Source: Hirsutella rhossiliensis
Taxonomy: Eukaryota; Ascomycota; Sordariomycetes; Hypocreales; Ophiocordycipitaceae
Reading direction: 5' to 3'
DNA length: 64,000 bases
Assembly: GCF_020360975.1 (NCBI RefSeq)
Contig: NW_025408668.1
Span: 6,138,001 to 6,202,000, forward strand
Shown: positions 23,301 through 36,174 of the stretch, one piece after another
Layout: every line of letters begins with the position of its first letter
How positions within the stretch are numbered: position 1 is the first letter of the stretch
Program-made: the position numbers and the translations under genes
Notes under the pieces: model-generated
What the model was told of the DNA's origin: nothing
The model's database searches: none
What the model saw: only the letters and a program-made list of their open reading frames with translations

Positions 23301-26300
23301 TCTCTTATTATAATAGTATTTATATATATAGCGGAATTAATTAAGCGTAGTCCTTTATCTTTCTTTACTACTAGGAAAAAAGGGTTCTTATAAGGCCTAT
23401 GCTTTTCTTTAAGGACTCTTATTTCTAGTCTAATTTTAAGGATATTAATAACTTTCTACTCTATTACTTTTAGGATCGGGATTAAGGCTACTTACTATAC
23501 CTTATATTTTATTATCTTAATAACCTATAGTAAGGCTATAGCTAGGTCGACTCTACCTCTTTCTATAAAGTCTTAAGATAACGCTACTTCCTTATTAAAT
23601 AGAATACTATTAAAGATCTAGATTTCTACCTTTATAAGAAAGCCCTTAAATTATTCGTAAATTACTTTAAGTCTTTCTTATATTAGCCGCTTTCCTTTCT
23701 ATATACTTAAGAATTTTCCTATTAAGTATTCTAAGTAGGGTCTAAGCTATATTTTATCTTTAATAGTATTTTATTTAGTCTTCTTTTAGTTAAGGTCCCC
23801 TTTTAGCGTTAAGCCGTTTAATAGAGCATTATTAATAGGGTTAATCTTATTTACTTTTCTTTTAAAGAAAGTATTAACTCTTAGATTATATAATCTAATA
23901 GGTCGTTTCCTCCCTATCTTAACTTTAACCTTCTAGATCTTTTTAAACTTCTTTCTAGCTTTAATAATGTTTTTCTTAAATTCTCCTATAGCCTTTATAA
24001 CTATAACTTTAATAATCTCTTTTACTATCTTAAATCTAATAGCTAGAATCGCCTTATCTCCTTTATCTATAATTAATTACTATCGTACTAATGCTATTAA
24101 GGGCTCGTTTACGCTAGCGTAGGCTAGGTTAGGGACTTAGTTAGTACCCCCTCTATAACTAAGGATCTTACCTCCCGGTAAGAGAATCTCGGCTATTAGG
24201 GTATCTGTAAGGGGTTCTCTCTATAATTATTAGGTAGCTCCTAAGTTATCTTCTTTAACTTATATTACTAAAGCCTAAAAAAAATTTCTTAGGAGCTAGG
24301 TAGCTATTTCTTATATAGCCTGCTTAAGCTTTAGTCTTTTATATATATCTTTATTAACTATTAAGGTAGTAGCCTAAAAGGATTTTACTATATCGACCTT
24401 ATTTAGAAGCTCTTATTTAATAGCTCCTACCGCTAGCGTAACTACCTAGATAGTACTAATTTAATATTTAACCTATATATCGCTGTTCCTTAAGGAATAA
24501 TTAAATAATATATACGCGGCTTTAATAAATAGTATGCCTAGGATAAAGGGGACTAAGACTCTATCTAGTATAATATAAAGATAGATTAGTATCTAGGCTA
24601 TACCTAGATAGAGATTAGTCTTTACCTCCCTAACTATATCTATAAGGGACCTAGTATACGCCGTCGTTAATACTCTTATTAGTAGGATTTTAAGCCTATA
24701 TACGTTTACGTATCTTTTAGTAATAAGGTTTCTTTTAAACTTAGTATTAATTAGGGCGCTTAGAACTTTAGCTTTCTAGCTACTAAGCTATACTTAAATA
24801 CGGGGTAGGTCTTATATATACTTAAGCGAGCGGAAAGGTATAAGGACCGTATTTATATATATTATAGGAATCGCTATAAGGTCCTTTAAAGTCGTCTCTT
24901 AGTATCTTATTAAGAGTACTACTTCCTATATAATAAATTCGTCTTTCTTTAATCTTATTACCTTTAGAGTTTATTAATTAAATAGTCCTTAAGCTAGTTA
25001 TATTACGCTAATTATATTAGTTATAAACCTAACTTCCTTTAATGCTTATTAAACTTCGAGGTACTTATAATCCGATTCTTTATAAGTAAGGTAAGTAAGC
25101 TTAATTAGTTCGACCTAGTATTCTTTATTTTATTCTTTAACTTATATTAAAGCTACTATAAGTTCTCCTTATAAATATTTAAGGAGGAGTAAACTACTCT
25201 CTATATTATATTCGGCTACTTTTATAACCGTTATTATAGCTTTATAGGGTCTTATATTACTCTCTACTTTCTCTAGGGTCTAGAATTTAGTATTTTCTAT
25301 ACCTTAGGCTATATCTACGTATCTTATACTAAGTCTCTCGCTTAGTTAAGGAATAAAGTTAATTAAGTAATTTAAAGGGATCGGGATTCTTTTATATATA
25401 ATTTCTCTAACGATTTTATCTATAAGTCTATTAAACTTCTTATTTAGATCTACTCTATATCTATAGTATATAGGGATAATCTTTAAGCTAGTTTTTACTA
25501 TTCTTATTATCTCGATTTCCTTTATATCCTCTTTAACTCTTTATCTTTTCCCCTTATAAGTATTAATCCCTATTATAGTTATATAGATTATCTAATTATA
25601 TATATCGCTTTATTATATATTATTTATAATTATAATAACTAATATCCTTCTTACTTCTTTTCTTATATCGCTTACTTTTAAATTTCTTAGCTTTTATTTA
25701 TATAGGCTACTATATCTTTAAAACTAGTCTAAGAAACTAGATTCTCTTTTACTAGTAGCTTAATTTAAGTAAGATAGTATAACTATAGCTTTAACCTATT
25801 TTATAAGTAGTAATATAAAGGAGTCTAGCTATATATCTACCTAGTATATAATAAGCCTTTAAATATATATACCTATTTAAGAAAACCTATTAGTAAGTAC
25901 TAAGGGAATTACGCTTTTATTATCTTTTCTTTTAAGGTAAAAAGTCTTATTTATTACTTTATATATTATAAATCTAATCTTATAGTCCTAAGAGTATACC
26001 TTATACTTATTAAGGTAGTATCCTTCTTTACTATAATAAAAGTATCTTTTAGGCTAGTTAAAAGTATTAACTTAAAACTATATATATTAATTAGATAGGT
26101 AGTAAAATCCGATAGTATTTACGCTACCTCCTTATCTACGACTTAAAGAGTAGCCTTTACTAATAATGCGTTTCTATTCCTTATTAAGCTAGTTAAATAT
26201 CTACTCTTACTAGCGAGTAAGGTTAATCTTTATATCTTTAAAGGCTTTTATTAGGTCTAAGATCTCCTTTACGGGCTATCTAAGTTTCTTATCTATTTTC

Positions 26301-27400
26301 TTTAACTCTTTAGGAAGTTTTTCTTTACTTTTATTAAATTCGGTTTCTTTTATTACTTCGTTAATTTCCTTAAAGAGCTAGTCTTTTTTTTTAGTTCTTA
26401 AGCTTTTAATTATAAACTTTAGATACTATATCTCGTCGCTTAACGTCTTAGTAAGGTACTAAGTAGTTATTAATTATATAGATAAGGCTTTTATATAGGA
26501 GTTTTAAGATAACTTTAAATATCTTCTTATTTCTCTTTATAATATTAATAATAAGCTCCTTTAGTATTATATAGTATATAAAGTATAACTAAACTATAGA
26601 TTCTTCCTAGCTATTAGGTTATACCTTACGCTATAGGTATAAGTAAAGACTAAGCTATTTTATAACTTCTATAATAGTCTTATACCTTTTAGTATTATAA
26701 TAGTTTAAGCGGTTATTAGTAGTTTCTAGTTATTTAATATTATATATATAGTAGTATTAAAGGAGTCTCTTCTTTACTTTTTCTTTAGTAAGTCCATCTA
26801 TAAGAATTTTAATAGTAAGGGCTTATATTAAAGAGATATAGACTTTAAGCTAGTTTATTTTATCCTTATTATAAATATAGTTAATATATATCTCCTATTT
26901 AAACTTCTTAAGGAATTTAGTTATATTTTTACTATTAAATCTATTAATAAGTAAGAGTTATAGTTAATAGAGTCTTCCTATAAGGTTATCTTAGCTTTTA
27001 GTAAGTATATCTCTAAGTCTATTAGCAATCTTATTAATATCTACCTTAATTTTCTTTATATTACTAGTAGTAGGATTAGATAATTCCTCTTAATAGCTAG
27101 CGTTTCTAGATATAGTATACCTATAGATTATAAGGTTATAAAATTTAAAGTTAGAGTTTTTAGAGTTAAAGGATACCTTATTATAACTATCTTATTACTT
27201 ACTTTCTTATTTATTAGTAGGAGGTAAGCGTTCTCTATAAGCTACCGTATAGAAGAGAGCTAAGGTTAAAGTTATTAAGGTATCCCTTATTAATACCTTT
27301 ATTAGTATTATTAGTACGTATATAAATAAGAGGTCTTAGTAAGGTTCTAGAATAGTTTAGATTATACTATCGTCGTTATTTATATCTTTTAAAGTATTAT
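20301..27400 (-). pseudogene. Large gypsy Gag-Pol remnant
   Basis: Reading on the minus strand, Gag begins upstream of about 26950, where FNRKNITKFLKKF resembles fungal gypsy Gag proteins, and continues to about 26200. Reverse transcriptase lies near 23900-22700; around 22951-23043 it reads NISIKGPDITYNN followed by VRRFIFKYLINLNKVL, which fits the lineage with a VDDIxVKGP-type active site. RNase H and integrase follow. The integrase core is near 21600-21300 (GVKVIQTLVYNLKVN) and its C-terminal GPF module near 20920-20950 (NGPFQVV). The coding reading weakens near 20700-20300. Stops lie throughout. It encoded the structural and replication proteins of the element. Confidence 0.85.
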
Positions 27401-27742
27401 ATAAGGATTATAGTTTCTTAACTAAGTCGCTAGTATTAAGGGTTATAAGGCTAATAATAAGAGCTTAGGGATTTTTAGTATTAGCTTATTACTTTTCCTT
27501 TACTACTAGTAAAAGCATTATCTAATTATTTATTTCCTAGTAAGTCTATCGCTTTATTAAGTCCCTAACTCTAGCTATTACGATAGTTACTACTTTAATT
27601 ATTAAATCCTTAGATTTTATTTTTTCTAAATAGTACCGTTATCCTCTAAGTATTCTTAGCTTTATAAAGCTACTCGTCGCTATATAAATAAAATAGAATA
27701 ATAAGTTTACGCCTTAGAGACTAGTTTTAATAGGGATAAAGG

Positions 27743-28103
27743 TATATACTTAAAGTATATATAGTATATAGCTAAGGATTAATAGAGTAATTAACTATAT
27801 AATTATCTAATTATTAGTTTTATATATAGCTTTAAGGGCCTTAGGTTATAAATATAAGTCTTAGAGATTTCTTTACTTTATGCCTCTTCGTCTCTACTAA
27901 AGTCGCGTAACTAGCGGTCTTTACTTTAAAGGGGAAAAATAAAAATTTAAATTAACTATAATTAAGGAAGATACTTAATTAAATAATCGAGGTCTTTATA
28001 ACGCTTTTAAGTATACTTAGAAGTAAGTTAGAAGGGGAGTACTAAGGGTCTTATCCCTTTAACGGGCTAATATCTATAGGGGTATAATCTTACTTATTAA
28101 ACT
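27743..28103 (-). repeat. 5' LTR of the large gypsy element
   Basis: Partner of 15556-15916. The primer-binding site would lie just left of 27743 (minus strand CCTTTATCCCTATT); I could not match it to a tRNA. Confidence 0.95.
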
Positions 28104-31100
28104 ACCCTCGCTTATCGATATATACTCTTAACTTTTCTCTCCTTCTATAATACGCTCGGCTATTACTACTATACCTTATCTTCTACCTTCGCCCGCCTTC
28201 CTTATATATACTATCTCTATCTCGCCTATACCGCTAGTTTACCGCTAACCTCTATATAGACCTCTTTACTTCGCCCTCTACCGCTAAATACGTTTACGCC
28301 CCTTTCTTTTAAAAATACCGCCGCCGCTACTACTACTACTAAGTATATATATCTTTATTATTATATAATACGCTTTCTTTAACTTAAATAAAGCTATTAT
28401 ATTTAGGTATTATTATCCGTTTAGCTATAAGTTCTATCCTTAACCTAACCGTAGACTATCTTATCTCTTACTATTATAGCTGCCCCTTTAAATACTAGCC
28501 CTTATTTAATTAGTAAAGGAAGCCTATATACCCCTTAGTCGGTTACGAAAATATATAGTTACTAATAGCGCTAACGCGTAATATAAGGGGTAGGTCTATT
28601 AACTAATATAGTTAGACTAGCGCTATCCCTAATAAGCTAAATTACCCTTTCGTACTATAAACTAGTATAATATAAGGAGGAAAGGCTAGTATATAGTCTA
28701 TTAATACGAGGGATATAGCCTAGCGTTCCCTTAGCTAGACTCTTTCCGATATACTATCTAAGGTATAACTAAGCCCCTTTTTATTAATTTTAGTCGTTAA
28801 TAAAGGGTCGCGTAAAAGCAACGCGGTATATATTACTACGCTAAATATAAGCTAAGAAAAGGCGCTCTAAGAACGCCTATAACTAAGTGCCGAGCCTTAT
28901 CCTTTAATCTAAGCTATAGAATATAATAATAAAACGGGAGTACTAATACTAATTAAGAACTAACGTATAGAGCCTAAGACTAACTTAGAGCTACTAAGTA
29001 TAATAGGCCGCTAATAATATAAGTAGGTCTATAATAGGGTTATAAGGAGGATTCTATAGTATCCTTCTAGCCGCGTCCGGTATAGTTTAATAGCTATATA
29101 ATTAGTATAGAGTAATAAGAGACATAAGAGGCTAGCTTACGCGGGTTTAGCCCTATATATTATTTTAGATAGATAGACTAATAAAATAATATAAAAGCCC
29201 GAGAGTAATTAGAGCGTAGGGAGTATATTTAAGCTAAGGTAAAAGGAGCGTTAGCTAAAGTAGTAAGCGCGGCTCGCTTATATATTTAAGTTATTTAGTA
29301 CTTATACTCCTAATAATACTTCTTAGTAAAGTTCTCTAACTATTTATACGCGAATAGCGTTACTTACTCTTATAAAAGATTTACTTACCTTAATAATAAC
29401 CTTTACTATTACTCTTAATAGCTAAGCCTTTTAGTTTCCTCCTTTAAGGGGCGGTAGGTAGATAAAGCAGCTATAGCTAAGGCTACCGCGGCTATTACTA
29501 TAGTAGTAGTATTTATTTATTTCTATAACCTTACGATAAGCTTTATCCCTTAAAGTAGAAGTAGGCTTAAACTATATACCCGCTATCTATAGGCGATATT
29601 TAAATACGCTAATAACGATTCTATTTAATATAGAATCTAAGGCTAATAATATAAATAACTAAGTTAAGGGTAAGGGCGATAGTTATAATAGTTAAGATAT
29701 AAATAACTCTTAGTCTCTTAATATACTTCCGTTAGCTAACGCTATCGTTATATCTATAGCTAAAGTATAAACTAGTAGCCTTAATAGTATAAGTAAGTTC
29801 TTATATACCTTATTACCTATAAGTTAAGGGGTTAATAAATAGCTAGAATGCCTTAGTATAGTATTTAATAGAGCTAGTAAGGCTAAGGAATCTAGCCGGC
29901 TAGGTTTATTAATAGTTAATTAAGCTAGTAAAAAGGCTACGATAGGTACTAGACTATTAATATTAATATCGGTCCTAAGTAGCCCTATAGCGCCTTCGCC
30001 TATACTAGCCTTAATACCGCTTATATATAGCTTACCCTAAGGTAATAAAGCATTATAGAGCCCTACTAAGAGCATTTTAAATTAACTAAACTAATAACCT
30101 ATAAGTAGTATTTATATATAACTTAGTAACGTTTCTAAAATATATAAGGATTACGCCTTAAAATAGTAATCCCTAGGGATTTTCGTAAGATAAGACCTTA
30201 AATCTAGCGCTTATAAGGACTATAGTATAGAAACCGAGTCCTAGTATCTAATTAACCTACTATTAAAGGCTTAAGGATTATACTCCCTTAAGAGCGTAAA
30301 TTAAAGTAATAGTAACCTAGCCTAAGGTAATTATAAGATTAATAGTAAGGCCTAGTAATATTAAATAAATACTTCTAATAATTATAATAACTATTCCGGC
30401 GGCGTATATATTAATATAAAGTATTATCTAACTATAGTAAATAGCGGTAAAAGGGGCGGCTAAGAGGATAGTATAGCCTATAACGCTAATAACCTTACTA
30501 AGTAATCTCTATATAAACATTAAAAGGTTAAGTATAATTCTACTACTATAAAGCCCTAGCGCTATAATAGTAACGTATCCTATTTCCTACTAATATAAAT
30601 GGTTAAATATATATTAGCACGTAGTATACCTAGTCTACTAGTATTATATAACTTATTTAAAGACGGAAACGTTAGGATATCCGCTATAATATTTAAGGAG
30701 TAGCCTCTATAAAACGTTATATTTAAGCGGGTTATCGTAAATAGTATAAGTATATTCTAGCTATAATTTAAATAGCTATTTTATATATTATATAGCTAAG
30801 GAAGTATTCTTATAGGTAATATACGCTATACTATAACTATTAAAGCGACTAGTATTTAGGTAGGGCAGACTTTTAGTATAAGAGCTAGGTTTACGCGTAA
30901 AGAAGATAACTTACTTACTAAGCTAAGGAAGGAATAAAGTAACCTCTTATAGGCGGAGATCTATAAGCGTATTAATAATACGTTTCTAAGGTAGTCTTAT
31001 AGATACTTATAGGTATACTTTTATACTAAGCTAAAGTATAGTAAATAATATTTATTGCTTAACGATACTATAGACCTTTATATATTTTTTAAAGCTATAG

Positions 31101-32120
31101 ATTATAAAATAATATTAGTATAGCGCTTATTAAGTTAGATTTATATATATTCTATAAAAGTAAAATAATTATAGTAACTATCGTTTAACTAGTTATTATA
31201 TAATACCTCTTATAGCTATATATAAGTGCCCTTAGCTATAAGATAAGACGCGGTATCTCCTTTTAGTCTTTCTATTTTAACTTAATTATAAAATACTAGC
31301 CTCTCTTTTATCTTAATTATTAGCTACTATATAGTATTATATAAGATATAATAAGGACTTTATATTTAAAGCGGCGCTAAGGTAATACCTATATAAGTCT
31401 AGCCGCTATTTATATTACTTTAGATACTAAAGGTCCTTTAGTTCCTCCTTTACTCTTTTATAGTATATATATAACTTACCTTAACTCCCCTTTTAAGATA
31501 ACCTTAGAATAAGAAGTCTTTATATACTAGTAGGTATAAAGATATAATACTATCTACCCTAAAGCTTAATCGATAAATTTACGAAAATAATTATTTAATA
31601 TAGTTATAAAAGTCTTAGTCGCTATATAAGGATATTATTAAGTTCCTTAGTATAATAATATTAGCCTTATATAAAGTAAGCCGCTTATAGTAGGCTCTAT
31701 ATATAGTTTCTTTATTTTAAGTACTAGTATTAACTTACTTTTATACCCGCTCCCTTTCTATACTAAAAGAAGGGGCTAAAAGGATTAATATCGTTTATAA
31801 TAGCTTAGACCGTATTATAGCTAGGTATATATAAGCCTTAACGGCTATAAAGATATATTAGTACTATAAATAAATACTTAAAGCTAAGGAGTAAGAAAGA
31901 AAAACTAAACTATATAACTAAGCTAGCTCTTATATATATATATATAAGGTTACCTTAGTAGTACTTAGGTAAGCACGAGGTTATATATAAGTATATAATA
32001 CTACTTAGGCACGTAATACTAATAAGGTTCTATACTAGTATCTTTATACTAGCGTATAGAGTTATAATAAACCGGACTAAATTATAAGTATTAAATATAG
32101 TAAAATAAGTAATAGGTTTA
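28104..32120. other. Unidentified RIP-degraded block, possibly minus-strand coding
   Basis: No LTR pair, repeat or known domain was found. When stops are read as Gln/Trp, the minus strand gives protein-like text in several places, for example SERVQLRERQAISLVLIDY near 28750-28660 and LFLALVSKLSSLRVNLAL near 30940-30880. The plus strand also gives weaker coding-like stretches, so the coding strand is not settled. The block lies between the large gypsy element and a helicase fragment. It may be a degraded gene of another transposon type or part of a second Helitron. A short TA run lies near 31930-31945. Confidence 0.35.
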
Positions 32121-33020
32121 TATTTTAACTTAATATAGTACTTTACGAGGAAAGTAGGTATCTTTAGTTATCTAGCTAGTAATCTAACTTTACTATCTTT
32201 ACGTTTACTACTATATACCTAGCCCTATTTACTAGCTTTAGCCCTTAGTATATATTTTAGTTTATAACGACTAGTATACTAGGTATAAAGATAAGGACGG
32301 CTAGTACTAAGGTCGCGCTATTATTATCGTAGCTTAGTACTAGCACCGCCTCCTCCTTTATTAGCGCGCCCTTCTTTTACTTATTCTTAAAGAGGAAGTC
32401 GCGCGCCGCCTCTAAGTAAAGTTTCTAGTAGTTCCTATTAGCGGCGTTACTACTATTAAGCCTATCTCCTATAAAATCCGCTTACCCTCCCTATAGTACC
32501 TCGAGTTTAATAGGTCTAGGTCTAACGGGTCCTACCTTCCCCCCCCCGCCGGATCCGCTAAGTAGCCGCTATAGCTCTAGGTCGCTAGCGGCCTATATCT
32601 ACTTATCTAGTATAATAAGCGTTATAAACCTCCTCTATAGCGCGTGCGCCTTATTATACTACCGCCGCTACTCGGCCGCAAACGCCCTATCTTTACCCTA
32701 TAGTATAGCTACGCTTAGTAGTACGATCGACCGTACTTATACTAGCCGGAACTAGTAGAAGTCGCTATAGAAGATCGCTACTAAGACCCTACTAAAGTCT
32801 TAAGGCGACCCCTATAGCTAGGAAAGCCGCTTATTAGCCGCGTATAGCGTTCGCGCCTTATATATACTAACCTCGTTAATTACTAATACCTTCTTCTCCT
32901 ACTAGTATATTTATCTATCTATAACTAGTCGTCGACGAAGCGCTCGCCCTTACTAGGTAGCTATATCCTATCTACTTCCCTTCTCGCTCTTCCCGCCTAG
33001 CTGCCTAGGCCGACTACGAG
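32121..33020 (-). pseudogene. Second PIF1-type helicase fragment (Helitron-derived)
   Basis: On the minus strand this reads parallel to the central helicase region at 34250-34990, in the order Walker B segment, then YSDFYQFRLVQVRSIVLL, then YNKAHALQRRFITLIILDKQ, then LELQRLL, then INQNIYQGLKLVN. The corresponding words in the other copy are YEDFYQFRLVQERSILLP and YDKAHALQKRFIAVIILNKQ. The two are clearly related but diverged well beyond RIP transitions, so this is a different Helitron copy or family. It lacks the Walker A part and the C-terminal end. It is more GC-rich than its surroundings and contains a run of nine C near 32541. Confidence 0.85.
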
Positions 33021-33083
33021 GCCGTAGGCTAAGTACTTAGATCGGTAACTAAGGTAAAGAGCGGCTGCTTTTCTTTAGAAATG

Positions 33084-33195
33084 CCTTAAGGAATAAGGAA
33101 TAAGTAACGAAAGGATTTTCTTACCCTACGAGCTATATACCTTAAGGAATAAGGAATAAGTAATAAAAGGATTTTCTTACCCTACGAGCTATAAC
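33084..33195. repeat. 56-bp tandem duplication
   Basis: Two adjacent copies of a 56-base unit (33084-33139 and 33140-33195), starting CCTTAAGGAATAAGGAATAA and ending CTACGAGCTATA, differ at only a few positions. They lie downstream of the Helitron helicase stop, between the two helicase copies, so they may belong to the 3' end of the Helitron. Function is unknown. Confidence 0.9.
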
Positions 33196-33549
33196 CCCCT
33201 TTTTCTCCTTAAGTTTCGCCCTTAGCTTTTCCTGCCTTTTAATTAGCTATTATTTTTCTCGCTTTACCTTAAGGAATAAAAGGCTCTTTTAGACGTAGAG
33301 AAACCTAAAACCGAAACCCTTAAAAATTATTAACCCTCGAAAATCCCGCCTTTTAATTATCCTAGACTTTTTTTCCCTTTCTCGTCTTAGCCCCTCCTTA
33401 TAAGCTTCCTTATTATTAATACCTTATGCCTTTTACTATATTTTAGCCTATGCCCTTTACCTTACTTTTCCTTTTAAGGACCGAGCCGATTTTTAGAGCT
33501 AGGATAGGGCCTAACTAACCTAACTAAGCTAGGCCCTCGCGCCTTTATA
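33196..33549. other. Region downstream of the Helitron gene
   Basis: No coding signal was recognised. The Helitron 3' end (a hairpin followed by CTRR in minus orientation) should lie in or left of this stretch, but I could not pick it out with confidence, partly because RIP changes CTGG and CTAG-like ends. Confidence 0.4.
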
Positions 33550-36174
33550 TATATACTCGCGAACCTAGTTTGCCTTTAGCTACTAAACCTCTCTCCTATA
33601 TAGGCCGCACCCTTAATATAAGTATAGTACCGTTTAGTACCCGGTATTATAATAGCTTTATATATAAGCCTATAAGGTCTAAGAAATTAATATCTAGCTA
33701 TTTTAAGGCCTCGCGAATAGTCTTATTACTTAGCCGACCTAGCCTTACTTTTACGTCGGTTATCTCGTCTAAGACTTTATTACCTACTAAGTCTCTCTCC
33801 TATACTTTAAAGACGAGTATAATACTATCTAACGTTAGGTAGTAGGAAAGCTATATATATAGGCTATATAGGTCGTACTATAAGGATATAGCGCGTCCCT
33901 TAATATTTAACGTCCGCGTTCCTTATAGCTCTAGAGCTATATACTTAAGCGTCTTACCCTATACTTTATAGTCTATATACGTAAAGGCTACTATATAGGG
34001 CAGGCCCTTTTAACTAATATCGTTCTATTACTATAGCCTCTTTCGCTAGTATTATATCTTAACGGTTATAAGCGTTAGTAAGATTATACTTAGTAGTATC
34101 CTAACGAATTAAATATCTTTTATTATCTCGGACTCTAGTATTATCCCCGCTAGCGGCCCGAAATAGATCGTTATATTAGCTAAGATATAATGCCCTAAGT
34201 ATAACTTATCGAGGATAACCTCTAGCGCCGCGTAGCTAGTACTATTTACTAGCTTTAACCCTTAATAGGTATTATAGTTTATAATAACTAGTATCCTTAG
34301 TATAAATATAAAGACGGCCGGTATTAGTATTACGCTATCGTTACCTTAGTTTAGGATTATAATAGCCTCCTCCTTTATTAGTAAGCCCTCCTTCTATTTA
34401 TATCCGGATATAAAGATATATAATATTAACTAGTACTAGATCTAAAACGCTAAGCTAGCCTCTATATTTAGGTTTTACTAGTTCCTATTTAGCAGCGTTA
34501 TTATAGTATTACTTAATACCTATAGGATCTACCTACCCTCTTAGTAGCACCTAGTATTAAGGAGGTCTAGATCTATATAGTCTTATATACTTAGTCGGAT
34601 TCGCTTTAATAGCCTCTATAGCTCTAAGTCGTCGGCAGCGTATACTTACTTATTTAGTATAATAACCGCTATAAACCTCTTTTATAGCGCGTGCGCCTTA
34701 TCGTACTAGTACCGTTGCTTAGCCTTAAAAGGGTTATCTATATCCTATAAGATAACTATGCTAGGGAGGAGGATCGACCGCTCTTAGACCAGGCGGAATT
34801 AATAGAAGTCTTCGTAGAAGAGGACGATATAGATCCCTTTAAAATCCTAGTATAACCCGCGTAGCCGGCAGAGCTGCTCGTTAACTACGTATAGCGTCTA
34901 TGCCTTAAGTATACTAACCTTATTAATAATAAGTATATCCTTCTCTTACTAGTCTATCTAAGACTACTTATAGATAAACCGCTCCGCTTAGTTTAGTATT
35001 TATACCTTATTAAGATCCTTACTTATATTTATAACTACCGCGAGATCTTTAGAGAACCTATAGGCGGAGTAAATTATAATACCGTTAATCCGTGCTACTA
35101 TAGTCCCTAATATCGCCGTTATTATTAGGCGATTTAATTAATCCTTAGACGTAAAGAGCTTAATAAGCGCCTCGATAACTCGCGACTTACCTATTCTACC
35201 CTCTTTACTAACGAATTAGTATAGCTAATATACGTTGCCTTTCTCCCTACGCTATATTAGGTTAAGCTAACGGTATATAATTAAAAAGGCGATCGCTTAC
35301 TTCTTATTTAGCGTAAACCTTACTACTAGGGCCTTACCCGCCTTAATAAAGGAGGTTAAGGTACTAAGCTAGATCTCTATTCCTATACTAGCCTCCTCTA
35401 CTATTTCCTTAAGGTCCGCCGCTATTATCTAGATATCGTTATCCCTAAACCCTATAAGTACGCTATATACCGCCGCCCGACGATTAGTTATAGCTACTAT
35501 AGGCACGCTTTATATACCCCGGATTATCTTCTCCCTCTCCCTAGATATATAGGTTTACTATAACTTTATAGCCCTAACCTAACTCTATAGCGGTATTCTA
35601 GCTTTAGAAAATACCCGCCCTAGGATATTAATTTGTCTTAGGCCTCGTTCGGACAGTATTATAGCCTAGAACTTAGAAGATAATAATAACGCTAATTACT
35701 AAAAGCGGCTAAGCTCCGATATTATTACTATAAGCTCTAGCGAGCCGGCCGTAATTTAGTTCGGCCTAATCGAGCTTTTAATAATATCTATTAAACGTAT
35801 TATATTTCCGGTAATATCGGCCTTATATACCGATCTAGGCTCGATACCCGCCTCCTTAATACTATCCTCGTCTAGATATACTACTATAGCCTTACGGTCC
35901 TTAGATAAAGCTGCCTATTACTTAGCGTCCCGCTTTATATCTTTAGCTAACTATTATAGTAACTATATATTATCAACGTAATATAATATCCTTAGGACTA
36001 AAGGTACTCGTTCCCGCCTTTATATATAGTCGATACTACCGCTTTCTTTACCTAAGAAGGACTCCTATAGTATAAATAGCGTAAGATACTATATAGCCGC
36101 TCTTAAATATAGATATTAGCCTTCTTAACTTAATACCCTTAGTTCGTCGACGATAAACGTACCTTCGGTAGTAT
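33550..36174 (-). pseudogene. Helitron PIF1-like helicase domain
   Basis: Reading from high to low coordinates: a linker region from 36174 (FIVDEL, then IVVYLDEDSIKEAG); FTLNKKQAIAFLII near 35310; Walker A near 35165-35200 as GRIGKSRVIEAL (an EGGTGKS-like site altered but keeping GKS); the segment ARINGIIIYSAYRFS; Walker B near 34906-34937 as ILIINKVSIL, where the expected DE has become NK. The FYEDFYQFRLVQERSILLP and YDKAHALQKRF segments follow, and the C-terminal motif VQGKTLKYIALEL is near 33960-33920. The protein-like reading ends near 33550. PIF1-family helicases unwind DNA 5' to 3', here for rolling-circle transposition. Bases 36170-36174 (AGTAT) are the target site of the copia element to the right. 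Confidence 0.9.

Larger units (their letters stand above)
15556..28103 (-). mobile_element. Large Ty3/gypsy element with extra post-pol region
   Basis: Two 361-base LTRs (15556-15916 and 27743-28103) bound a 12.5-kb element read on the minus strand: Gag near 27000-26200, reverse transcriptase around 23900-22700, integrase to about 20700, then about 4.4 kb more before the 3' LTR. This is about twice the usual length of a gypsy element. No matching target duplication was found: the left flank is GAGGG and the right flank ACCCT, so the outer junctions may have been rearranged. A purine tract (GCTAAGGAAG on the minus strand) precedes the 3' LTR. The left end abuts the old gypsy integrase fragment. 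Confidence 0.88.

Noticed and set aside
32500..33020. CpG island or host gene promoter
   Set aside because: The GC-rich stretch reads as the helicase fragment on the minus strand; CpG persists because RIP here targets CpA.
33570..33842. Open 90-codon plus-strand frame
   Set aside because: It lies antisense to the C-terminal end of the Helitron helicase, whose minus-strand reading is coherent there. The frame is open by chance because RIP stops fall on the other strand.
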